Part shown: positions 35,924 to 42,894 of the stretch, piece by piece
Position numbering within the stretch: position 1 is the stretch's first letter
Layout: the number at the start of each line of letters is the position of its first letter
Assembly: GCF_032337115.1 (NCBI RefSeq)
Contig: NZ_JAVXZY010000002.1
Location: forward strand, 62,001-126,000
Reading direction: 5' to 3'
Origin: Roseateles_C aquae
GTDB lineage: Bacteria > Pseudomonadota > Gammaproteobacteria > Burkholderiales > Burkholderiaceae_C
Length of the DNA stretch: 64,000 nucleotides
The notes under the pieces: generated by a model
The model's input: only the letters and a program-made list of their open reading frames with translations
Told to the model about the DNA's origin: nothing
The model's database searches: none
Translations under genes and position numbers: made by a program

Positions 35924-37078
35924 ATGAGCGGAAACATGGAACGCATCCTGCGCCTGATGGCGGAGAAAGGTGCGTCCGACGTCTATCTCTCGGCCAATAT
36001 GCCGGTGCTGATCCGCATCAATGGCCAGATGTTGCAGCTGTCCGATCAGTTGCTGACGCCTGGTCAGCCGCGCCAGCTGATCGCCGAGGTGATCGATCCG
36101 CCGCAGTTGCAGGAGCTGGATCAGACCGGCGAGCTGAATATGGCCGTGGCGATTCCGCGCGTCGGCAGCTTCCGCCTCTCGGGCTTTCGCCAGCGCGGCA
36201 GCGTGGCCGCGGTTTTCCGCCACATTCCCCATGTGATTCCCTCGCTGGAAAGCCTGAACCTGCCGCCGGTGCTGGGCAAGCTGGTGCTGGAGAAGCGAGG
36301 ATTGATCCTGATGGTGGGCGCCACCGGCACCGGCAAGAGCACGACGCTGGCGGCCATGCTGGAGCAGCGCAATCAGACCCTGCCCGGCCATATCCTGACC
36401 ATCGAGGACCCGCTGGAATACCTGTTCAGCAACAAGCGCTCGGTGGTCAATCAGCGTGAGATCGGCCGCGACACCGCTTCGCTGCAGGTCGCGCTGAAGA
36501 ATGCGCTGCGACAGTCGCCGGACTGCATCCTGATCGGCGAAATCCGCGACCGCGAGACGATGACGGCGGCGATCTCCTACGCGCTGTCCGGCCACCTGGT
36601 GCTGGCCACGCTGCATGGCAACAACAGCTATCACGCGCTGAACCGCATCCTGTCCTTCTACACACCGGAATCGCGCCCGGCCTTGCTGAACGACCTGGCG
36701 GCCGGCCTGAAGGCCATCATCTCGCAGCGCCTGGTCAAGGCCAGCGCGGGTGGCCGTGTGCCGGTCACCGAGGTGATGCTGAACACCAAGCTGATCGCCG
36801 AGCTGATCGAGCAAGGCGACTTCGCCGGCGTCAAGGAGGCGATGGAGAAGTCCATCGCCGAAGGCTCGCAGACCTTCGAAGAGCATTTCTCCAAGCTGAT
36901 CAAGGATGGCGTTATCACCCGCGAGGAAGGGCTGGCCTTTGCCGACTCGCCGACCAATCTGATGTGGCGCCTGCAGAACGAGTCCAATCCGATGTCGCGC
37001 CAGCCGCCCAAGAAGGAAGACCCGCACGAGGATCAGGCCAGCTTCACCGAAATCACCCTCGACGTGCGCCCCGAATGA
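35924..37078 (+). CDS. pilU: PilT/PilU-family type IV pilus retraction ATPase
   Basis: This 384-residue cytoplasmic hexameric ATPase drives or assists pilus retraction. Motifs: Walker A GATGTGKST, Asp box ILTIEDPLEYLF, Walker B DCILIGEIRDRETM and His box LATLHGNNSYHALNRI. The replacement of the PilT sequence by GNNSYHALNRILSFY and the acidic C-terminal extension favour PilU over PilT. The ATG at 35924 is preceded by GGGGAG. It overlaps dapE by ATGA, placing a motility gene inside a diaminopimelate cluster, an arrangement I recall from other Burkholderiales. Confidence 0.92.
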   Translation: MSGNMERILRLMAEKGASDVYLSANMPVLIRINGQMLQLSDQLLTPGQPRQLIAEVIDPPQLQELDQTGELNMAVAIPRVGSFRLSGFRQRGSVAAVFRHIPHVIPSLESLNLPPVLGKLVLEKRGLILMVGATGTGKSTTLAAMLEQRNQTLPGHILTIEDPLEYLFSNKRSVVNQREIGRDTASLQVALKNALRQSPDCILIGEIRDRETMTAAISYALSGHLVLATLHGNNSYHALNRILSFYTPESRPALLNDLAAGLKAIISQRLVKASAGGRVPVTEVMLNTKLIAELIEQGDFAGVKEAMEKSIAEGSQTFEEHFSKLIKDGVITREEGLAFADSPTNLMWRLQNESNPMSRQPPKKEDPHEDQASFTEITLDVRPE

Positions 37079-38226
37079 GCACCGATACCTTCGCGCTGCT
37101 GGAGCAGCTGATTGCCCGCCCTTCGGTCACGCCGCAGGACGCTGGCTGCCTGGAAATCATCGCCGCACGGCTGGCCCCGCTGGGCTTCGGGCTGGAACGG
37201 ATGGACAGCGGGCCGGATGATTTCCGCGTCAGCAATCTTTGGGCCATCAAGCGCGGCCGTGAGGCCAATGGCCCGGTGCTGCTGTTCGCCGGCCATACCG
37301 ATGTGGTGCCGCCCGGCGCGCTCGCCGCCTGGGACTCCGACCCCTTTGTGCCCAGCTACCGCGAGGGCCGGCTCTATGGCCGGGGCGCGGCCGATATGAA
37401 GACCTCGGTGGCGGCGATGGTGGTCGCCTGCGAGGCCTTTGTCGCCGCCCATCCCGAACACGCCGGCAGCATCGCCTTCCTGTTGACCAGCGATGAGGAA
37501 GGCCCGGCGCGCGATGGCACCGTGGTCTGCTGCGAGCGGCTGAAGTCGCGCGGCCAGCGGCTGGATTTCTGCATCGTCGGCGAGCCGACCTCGGTCGAGC
37601 GCCTGGGCGACACCGTCAAGAACGGCCGCCGCGGCAGCCTCTCCGGCAAGCTGCGCGTGCAAGGCGTGCAGGGCCATGTGGCCTACCCTCAGCTGGCCCG
37701 AAACCCCATCCATCAATCGGCCGCGGCGCTGGCTGCACTGGCCGCGACGCACTGGGACGATGGCAACACCTACTTCCCGCCCACCACCTTTCAGATCTCC
37801 AATATCAAGGCGGGCACCGGCGCCACCAACGTCATCCCCGGCGAGTTGGAGCTGGATTTCAATTTCCGCTTCTCGACCGAATCAACACCCGAGCAACTGA
37901 AGGCCCGCGTCCATGCGCTGCTCGATGAGCACGGCCTCAGCTACCAGCTCGACTGGACGCTGGGCGGCGAACCCTTTCTGACGCCGGTGGGCAGCCTGTC
38001 GGCAGCCCTCTGCGCGGCCATTGCCGCCGAGACCGGCGTGACGGCCGAGCTGTCGACCACCGGCGGCACCTCGGACGGCCGCTTCATCGCCAAGATCTGC
38101 CCGCAGGTGGTCGAGTTCGGCCCGCTCAACGCCAGCATCCACAAGATCAACGAATACGTGCCGATCGATCAGATCGAGCCGCTCACCGCCATCTACCGGC
38201 GCACCCTGGAGAATCTGCTGCTGTGA
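37075..38226 (+). CDS. dapE: Succinyl-diaminopimelate desuccinylase DapE
   Basis: DapE is a di-zinc peptidase-family (M20) hydrolase that removes succinate to give LL-diaminopimelate. The 383-residue enzyme shows metal/catalytic motifs FAGHTDVVPPG, YGRGAADMKTS, SDEEGPARDGT (catalytic Glu and metal Glu), VGEPTSVERLGD and the C-terminal NASIHKINEYVP His ligand. A dimerisation domain occupies about 180-295. The start overlaps pilU (ATGA) and the stop overlaps prmB, so expression is coupled. Confidence 0.97.
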   Translation: MSTDTFALLEQLIARPSVTPQDAGCLEIIAARLAPLGFGLERMDSGPDDFRVSNLWAIKRGREANGPVLLFAGHTDVVPPGALAAWDSDPFVPSYREGRLYGRGAADMKTSVAAMVVACEAFVAAHPEHAGSIAFLLTSDEEGPARDGTVVCCERLKSRGQRLDFCIVGEPTSVERLGDTVKNGRRGSLSGKLRVQGVQGHVAYPQLARNPIHQSAAALAALAATHWDDGNTYFPPTTFQISNIKAGTGATNVIPGELELDFNFRFSTESTPEQLKARVHALLDEHGLSYQLDWTLGGEPFLTPVGSLSAALCAAIAAETGVTAELSTTGGTSDGRFIAKICPQVVEFGPLNASIHKINEYVPIDQIEPLTAIYRRTLENLLL

Positions 38227-39101
38227 AGCTGATCGCCTGCATAGAACTGCAAGCCGCCCGCCTGTCTGAGGCGGGCGTTTCATTTGGGCATGGCACCGCC
38301 ACCGCCTTTGACGAAGCCGCCTGGCTCACGCTGTGGAAACTCGGCCTGCCACTTGACAGCCTGGATGAGCACGCCGAGCAAGACCTGACGCCGGCGCAGC
38401 AAGCCGAAGTGCAGGCGCTGGTTGGCGAGCGCATCGCCAGCCGCAAGCCGGCCGCCTATCTGACCCGCGAGGCCTGGCTGCAGGGCGTGCCTTTTTACGT
38501 TGATGAACGCGCCATCGTGCCGCGCAGCTTCATCGCCGAGCTGATCGCCGATGCCAGCATCGATGCCTGGCTGAGCGGCGCGACGGAACGCGTGCTCGAC
38601 CTGTGCACCGGCAATGGCAGCCTGGCCGTGCTGGCAGCGATGGCCTGGCCCGACATCCGCGTTGACGCAATCGACCTCAGCGCCGATGCGCTGGCCGTCG
38701 CCCGCATCAATGTCGACAAGCACGGCCTGCAGGACCGCATCCGCCTGCTGCAAGGCGACGGCTTGGCGCCTGCGGCCGGCCATCGCTATGACCTGATCTT
38801 GTGCAACCCGCCCTATGTGAACAGCGCCTCGATGGCGGCACTGCCGGCCGAATACCGGGCCGAGCCCGAATTGGCGCTGGCCGGTGGCAGCGATGGCATG
38901 GACTTCATCCGCAAGCTCCTGGCCGACGCCCCCGCCCATCTGAGCGAGCGTGGCGTGCTGGTGCTGGAGATCGGTAATGAGCGCCCCTATTTCGAAGCCG
39001 CCTTCCCGCAGCTGGAAGTGGCCTGGCTGGACACCTCGTCCGGCGAGGACCAGGTTTTATTGATCACTGAAGAAGTACTGAAGAAAGCCCTGCACGCATG
39101 A
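38223..39101 (+). CDS. prmB: Ribosomal protein L3 glutamine methyltransferase PrmB
   Basis: PrmB N5-methylates a glutamine of ribosomal protein L3 using SAM. The 292-residue protein has an N-terminal helical domain, FYVDERAIVPRSFIAELI (PrmB-type substrate region, distinct from PrmC), the SAM-binding motif VLDLCTGNGSLAVLAA and the NPPY catalytic motif in LILCNPPYV. It starts with GTG overlapping the dapE stop and ends overlapping the ABC-F gene by ATGA. Confidence 0.94.
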   Translation: MKLIACIELQAARLSEAGVSFGHGTATAFDEAAWLTLWKLGLPLDSLDEHAEQDLTPAQQAEVQALVGERIASRKPAAYLTREAWLQGVPFYVDERAIVPRSFIAELIADASIDAWLSGATERVLDLCTGNGSLAVLAAMAWPDIRVDAIDLSADALAVARINVDKHGLQDRIRLLQGDGLAPAAGHRYDLILCNPPYVNSASMAALPAEYRAEPELALAGGSDGMDFIRKLLADAPAHLSERGVLVLEIGNERPYFEAAFPQLEVAWLDTSSGEDQVLLITEEVLKKALHA

Positions 39102-41200
39102 TCACGCTGCGCAATATCACGCTGCGACGCGGCACCAAGGTCGTGCTCGACGACGCCAGCGTCACGCTACAACCGGGCGAGAAGGTCGGCCTGGTCGGCC
39201 GCAACGGCGCCGGCAAGTCCAGCCTATTCGCACTCCTGGCCAACCGCTTGCAAAGCGACAAGGGTGACGTCGAGATTCCGCGCCAGTGGACGATGGCCGA
39301 GGTCGCGCAGAACATGCCCGAAACCGATATGCCGGCCACCGATTTCGTGCTCGAAGGCGACACCCGGCTGATGGCCGCACAGCAAGCCCTGGCCGCCGCC
39401 GAGGCCGCCGAGGACGGCCACGCCATGGCCGACGCCCATGGCCTGCTGATGGACGCCGGCGTGTTTGATGCCCGCCCGCGCGCGCAGGCACTGCTGATGG
39501 GCCTGGGCTTCACCGGCGCGCAGGTCGATGCCCCCGTTAACAGCTTCTCCGGCGGCTGGCGCATGCGCCTGCAGCTGGCCCGCGCGCTGATGTGCCCGGC
39601 CGATCTGATGCTGCTTGACGAACCGACCAACCACCTGGATTTGGACGCCCTGGTCTGGCTGGAAGCCTGGTTGCAGCGCTATGAAGGCACGCTGATCATC
39701 ATCAGCCACGATCGCGAATTCTTGGACGCCATCACCAAGGTGACCCTGCATCTGGACGAGGCCAAGCTGCACCGCTATGGCGGCAACTACACCGCCTTCG
39801 AGGCCATGCGCGCCGAACGGATGGTGCTGCAGCAGGCGGCGTTCGAGAAGCAGCAGGACCGCATGGCCCATCTGCAGAAGTTCATCGACCGCTTCAAGGC
39901 CAAGGCCAGCAAGGCCAAGCAGGCGCAGAGCCGGGTCAAGGCGCTGGAGCGGATGGAAAAGCTGGCACCCGTGCTCACCGCCTCCGACTTCAGCTTCGAG
40001 TTCCGCGAGCCCGTAAGCCTCCCCAATCCGATGCTGATGTTCGACGAAGTCGCTTGCGGCTACATGGTGCCCCGAACCTCCGAGTACGGAGGCCCGCCCC
40101 CCGAGGGGGCTGGCGGCAGCGCCTTGGGGCGGCCCGGCGCCGCTGCCGCTGACACCGACCTAGTCGAGAAGATCATCGTCCGCGGCATCGACCGCTCGGT
40201 GCTGGCCGGCCAGCGCATTGGCATCCTGGGCGCCAATGGCCAGGGCAAGTCGACCGTTGTGAAGACGGTGGCGCGGATGCAGCGCGCGATGGCCGGCAAG
40301 ATCACCGAAGGCAAGGGCCTGACCATCGGCTATTTCGCGCAGCAGGAAATGGACGTGCTGCGCCCCGATGAAGGGCCGCTGTCGCATATGGTGCGGCTGG
40401 CCAAGGAGGTCAGCCCCTCGGCGCGAGAGCAGGAGCTGCGTGACTTCCTGGGCCAGTTCCGCTTTGTTGGCGATATGGTCAACCAGGCCGTCGGCAGCCT
40501 CTCCGGCGGTGAGAAGGCGCGGCTGGTGCTGGCCATGCTGGTCTGGCAGCGCCCCAACCTGCTGCTGCTCGATGAGCCGACCAACCACCTGGACCTGCAG
40601 ACCCGCGAAGCGCTCTCCATGGCGCTGAACGAGTTCGAAGGCACGGTGATGCTGGTCAGCCACGACCGCGCGCTGCTACGCGAGGTTTGCGACGAGTTCT
40701 GGCTGGTGACGCGCGGCGGTGTCGGCCCCTTCGACGGCGATCTGGACGACTACCAGCGCTGGCTGTTGGAGCAGTCCCGCGAGGCCGCCAAACTGGCCAA
40801 GGAAGCGGCTCGCGAGGCGGCCAAGGGGGCGAGCAAGGAAGCCGGCAAGGACGCTGGCAAGGACGCGGCCAAGACAGCCCCTGCCCCGGCTCCAGCGGCT
40901 GCGCCAAGCAATAGCGGGGGCCGCGAGGATCGCAAGGCCAGCGGCCAGGCGCGCCAGAAGCTGGCCGAACAGACCCGGCCGTTGCGCAAGGAAATGGAGT
41001 CCATCGACAAGCGGCTCAACACCCTGGCCGATGAGCGCACCTCTATCGAAGGCCAGCTCGCCGCCGGCACGGCCACGCCGGCGCAGATCGCCGAGCTGGG
41101 CCGCCGCCTGAAGGCGATTCACGACGAGCTCGAAAGCGCCGAGCTGCGCTGGTTGGAGCTGAGCGCCGAGATCGACGCGCTGCACGCGGCGGCAGCTTGA
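39098..41200 (+). CDS. ABC-F ATPase, YheS-like, with palindromic-repeat insertion
   Basis: This 700-residue cytosolic protein has two ABC domains and no membrane segment. Walker A1 is GRNGAGKSSL, signature SFSGGWRMRLQLARAL, Walker B LMLLDEPTNHLDLDALVW. In the second domain Walker A is GANGQGKST, signature SLSGGEKARLVL, and LLLLDEPTNHLDL. An ABC_tran_Xtn linker follows domain 1; a Lys/Ala-rich stretch and a coiled coil end the protein. ABC-F proteins act on the ribosome E site. Residues ~323-354 (40064-40159), just before the second domain's conserved IIVRGID strand, are an extra Gly/Pro/Ala-rich segment encoded by a palindromic repeat, in frame. The gene is coupled to prmB by ATGA. Confidence 0.93.
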   Translation: MITLRNITLRRGTKVVLDDASVTLQPGEKVGLVGRNGAGKSSLFALLANRLQSDKGDVEIPRQWTMAEVAQNMPETDMPATDFVLEGDTRLMAAQQALAAAEAAEDGHAMADAHGLLMDAGVFDARPRAQALLMGLGFTGAQVDAPVNSFSGGWRMRLQLARALMCPADLMLLDEPTNHLDLDALVWLEAWLQRYEGTLIIISHDREFLDAITKVTLHLDEAKLHRYGGNYTAFEAMRAERMVLQQAAFEKQQDRMAHLQKFIDRFKAKASKAKQAQSRVKALERMEKLAPVLTASDFSFEFREPVSLPNPMLMFDEVACGYMVPRTSEYGGPPPEGAGGSALGRPGAAAADTDLVEKIIVRGIDRSVLAGQRIGILGANGQGKSTVVKTVARMQRAMAGKITEGKGLTIGYFAQQEMDVLRPDEGPLSHMVRLAKEVSPSAREQELRDFLGQFRFVGDMVNQAVGSLSGGEKARLVLAMLVWQRPNLLLLDEPTNHLDLQTREALSMALNEFEGTVMLVSHDRALLREVCDEFWLVTRGGVGPFDGDLDDYQRWLLEQSREAAKLAKEAAREAAKGASKEAGKDAGKDAAKTAPAPAPAAAPSNSGGREDRKASGQARQKLAEQTRPLRKEMESIDKRLNTLADERTSIEGQLAAGTATPAQIAELGRRLKAIHDELESAELRWLELSAEIDALHAAAA
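40064..40159 (+). repeat. Palindromic repeat inserted in frame in the ABC-F gene
   Basis: The insert carries CCTCCG-AGTA-CGGAGG (40077-40092), GCCCCC-CGA-GGGGGC (40096-40110) and GCGCCTTGGGGCGGCCCGGC. From memory this resembles an abundant Comamonadaceae intergenic repeat. Its length of 96 bases is a multiple of three, so the reading frame is kept. It codes for a Gly/Pro/Ala-rich loop that YheS relatives should lack. Confidence 0.7.
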
Positions 41201-41207
41201 TGCCCGT

Positions 41208-41240
41208 GAGCTGATCCGCCGCTGACGGCAGGATCAGCTC
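41208..41240. terminator. Strong hairpin between convergent genes (possible bidirectional terminator)
   Basis: GAGCTGATCC-GCCG pairs with CGGC-(A)-GGATCAGCTC around a CTGA loop: 14 base pairs with one bulged A. It lies 8 bases after the ABC-F stop and 7 bases after the DUF1304 stop on the other strand. There is no U-run on either strand, so it is either a weak terminator or a 3'-end barrier. Confidence 0.55.
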
Positions 41241-41247
41241 CGGACCC

Positions 41248-41604
41248 TCAGCTAAACAACAGCGCCGCCAGCGTGAGCGCCGCCGGCAGCGCCTGCACGA
41301 ACAGGATGCGGCGGTTGGCCGTCGCCGCGCCATAGAGGCCGGCCACCAGCACGCAGGCGGCGAAGAACAGCTCGACCGGTCGCCCTGCAGCGCCCAGGCT
41401 CAGCCCCCAGAAGAGGCCGGCGGCAAGAAAACCGTTGTACAGGCCCTGATTGGCCGCCAGCACCTTGCTGGCCTCGGCAAATTCGGCCGTGGTACCGAAG
41501 GCACGCCGCCCGCGTTTGCTGGTCCACTGAAACATCTCCAGCCACATGATGTAGACGTGCAGCAGGCCCAAGAGGGCGACCAATACCTTGGCAATCAAAT
41601 CCAT
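41248..41604 (-). CDS. DUF1304 small membrane protein
   Basis: This 118-residue protein has four predicted membrane helices and the DUF1304 hallmarks HVYIMWLEMFQW in helix 1 and ANQGLYNGFLAAGL in helix 2. The start at 41604 is preceded by AAGGAGA. The function of the family is unknown. Its promoter must lie in the 248-base region shared with the divergent ohrR. Confidence 0.88.
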   Translation of the reverse strand: MDLIAKVLVALLGLLHVYIMWLEMFQWTSKRGRRAFGTTAEFAEASKVLAANQGLYNGFLAAGLFWGLSLGAAGRPVELFFAACVLVAGLYGAATANRRILFVQALPAALTLAALLFS

Positions 41605-41822
41605 CTCAGCTGTCTCCTTGTGAAGCGATCCGTGGGCCGGGCACAGCCCAGCCACACCAACATCCAGACGCTGCGCTGACCGTGCCTCAAGCGTTCGGCC
41701 AACACCCACACCCGCATCCAACTCCGCATCGACGCGCAATTTGCGTCGACTGCAGCCAGCGGCGTGCCCCGTCTGTTCTTAGCAGAATCCGCCCGCTCGC
41801 GTAAAAACCATTTCAATTGTGC

Positions 41823-41835
41823 GCAATTTAATTGC
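41823..41835. promoter_or_regulatory. Candidate OhrR operator
   Basis: GCAATTTAATTGC is a perfect 13-base inverted repeat with the AATT...AATT core known for OhrR operators. A CAATTG half-site lies just upstream (41814-41819). It ends 17 bases before the ohrR ATG and lies in a locally AT-rich patch between ohrR and the divergent DUF1304 gene, consistent with autoregulation. Confidence 0.7.
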
Positions 41836-41852
41836 GGACTACATTATTACCC

Positions 41853-42350
41853 ATGCCACGCAAACAAGCCGCCTCCAGCAACAGCATTGGCCTCAGCAGC
41901 CAGCAAGCCGCCCATGACTGGCTGCAGCTGGACCAGCAGCTCTGCTTTGCGCTCTACGCCAGTTCCCTGGCCATGACCAAGCTGTACAAGCCGCTTCTGG
42001 CACCGCTGGGCCTGACCTATCCGCAGTACCTGGTGATGCTCGTGCTTTGGGAGCAGGATGGCATCAGCGTTTCTACCCTGGGCCAACGTCTTTCGCTGGA
42101 TTCCGGCACCTTGACGCCGCTGCTCAAGCGGCTGGAGGCCGCCGAGTTGATCAGCCGCCAACGCAGCGAGGAAGACGAACGTCGCGTTCATGTCCACCTC
42201 AGCAGCGCCGGCAAGAAGCTGCGCCAGCGCGCGCTGGGCATTCCAAAGCAGCTGGCCTGCGCCAGCGCCTGCACCCTGGATGAACTGAGTTCCCTCACCG
42301 CCCGTCTGCATCAGCTGCGTGAGCAGCTGGCAAGCGGTGCATCCGACTGA
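41853..42350 (+). CDS. ohrR: Organic-hydroperoxide-sensing MarR-family repressor OhrR
   Basis: This 165-residue MarR-type winged-helix repressor has the OhrR redox-sensing Cys at residue 31 in LDQQLCFALYASS, together with the Tyr residues that hydrogen-bond it (TYPQYLVMLVLWE). The wing and recognition helix lie at about 75-110 (LSLDSGTLTPLLKRLE; SEEDERRVHVHL). When the Cys is oxidised the repressor leaves DNA. The start is ATG 41853. The gene is 31 bases from ohr, its usual target. Confidence 0.93.
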   Translation: MPRKQAASSNSIGLSSQQAAHDWLQLDQQLCFALYASSLAMTKLYKPLLAPLGLTYPQYLVMLVLWEQDGISVSTLGQRLSLDSGTLTPLLKRLEAAELISRQRSEEDERRVHVHLSSAGKKLRQRALGIPKQLACASACTLDELSSLTARLHQLREQLASGASD

Positions 42351-42381
42351 CCCTTTCCCTGTCCACACTGGAGACCCCACC

Positions 42382-42807
42382 ATGGCACTCGACAAAGTCC
42401 TCTACACCGCCACCGCCACCGCCACCGGCGGTCGTCAAGGCAGCGCGCAATCGTCCGATGGCGCCCTGAAGATTGAACTCAGCACCCCGCGCGAACTCGG
42501 CGGTGCCGGCGGCCCCGGCACCAACCCGGAGCAGCTCTTTGCTGCCGGCTATTCGGCCTGCTTCATCGGCGCGATGAAGGCCGTCGGCGCGATGCAAAAG
42601 ATCGCTATTCCCGCGGATGTGTCCATCACTTCGGACGTGGGCATCGGGCCGATCCCGGCCGGCTTCGGCATCCAGGTCGCCATGCGCATCAGCCTGCCGG
42701 GCATGGACCGCGAGGCCGCCCTGGCGCTGATCGACGCCGCCCACAAGGTCTGCCCCTACTCCAACGCCACGCGCGGCAATATCGACGTCAGCCTGACCCT
42801 GGTTTGA
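42382..42807 (+). CDS. ohr: Organic hydroperoxide resistance protein Ohr
   Basis: Ohr is a thiol peroxidase that reduces organic and lipid hydroperoxides with lipoylated partners. The 141-residue protein has both catalytic cysteines: Cys60 in GYSACFIGAMK and Cys124 in KVCPYSNATRGN, plus the Arg-bearing PRELGG loop. Length is typical. It starts with ATG after a GGAG and forms an operon with ohrR. A weak GC hairpin follows (CGGCGC...GCGCCG at about 42820-42840). Confidence 0.96.
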   Translation: MALDKVLYTATATATGGRQGSAQSSDGALKIELSTPRELGGAGGPGTNPEQLFAAGYSACFIGAMKAVGAMQKIAIPADVSITSDVGIGPIPAGFGIQVAMRISLPGMDREAALALIDAAHKVCPYSNATRGNIDVSLTLV

Positions 42808-42855
42808 GGGGGCTACGGCGGCGGCGCTGTCATCGCGCCGTCACCGCAGCGGGCG

Positions 42856-42889
42856 ATGCTCCGACGATTCACAAGAATCGTTGGAGCAT
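42856..42889 (+). promoter_or_regulatory. Long hairpin burying the Shine-Dalgarno of the next gene
   Basis: ATGCTCCGACGATTC (42856-42870), loop ACAA, GAATCGTTGGAGCAT (42875-42889): 15 paired bases with one G-U wobble. The GGAG at 42883-42886 is the only plausible ribosome binding site for the ATG at 42895 and is paired with CTCC of the left arm. As RNA it could block translation; as DNA it could be an operator. An in-frame ATG also sits at the first base of the left arm. Confidence 0.65.
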
Positions 42890-42894
42890 TGCCC

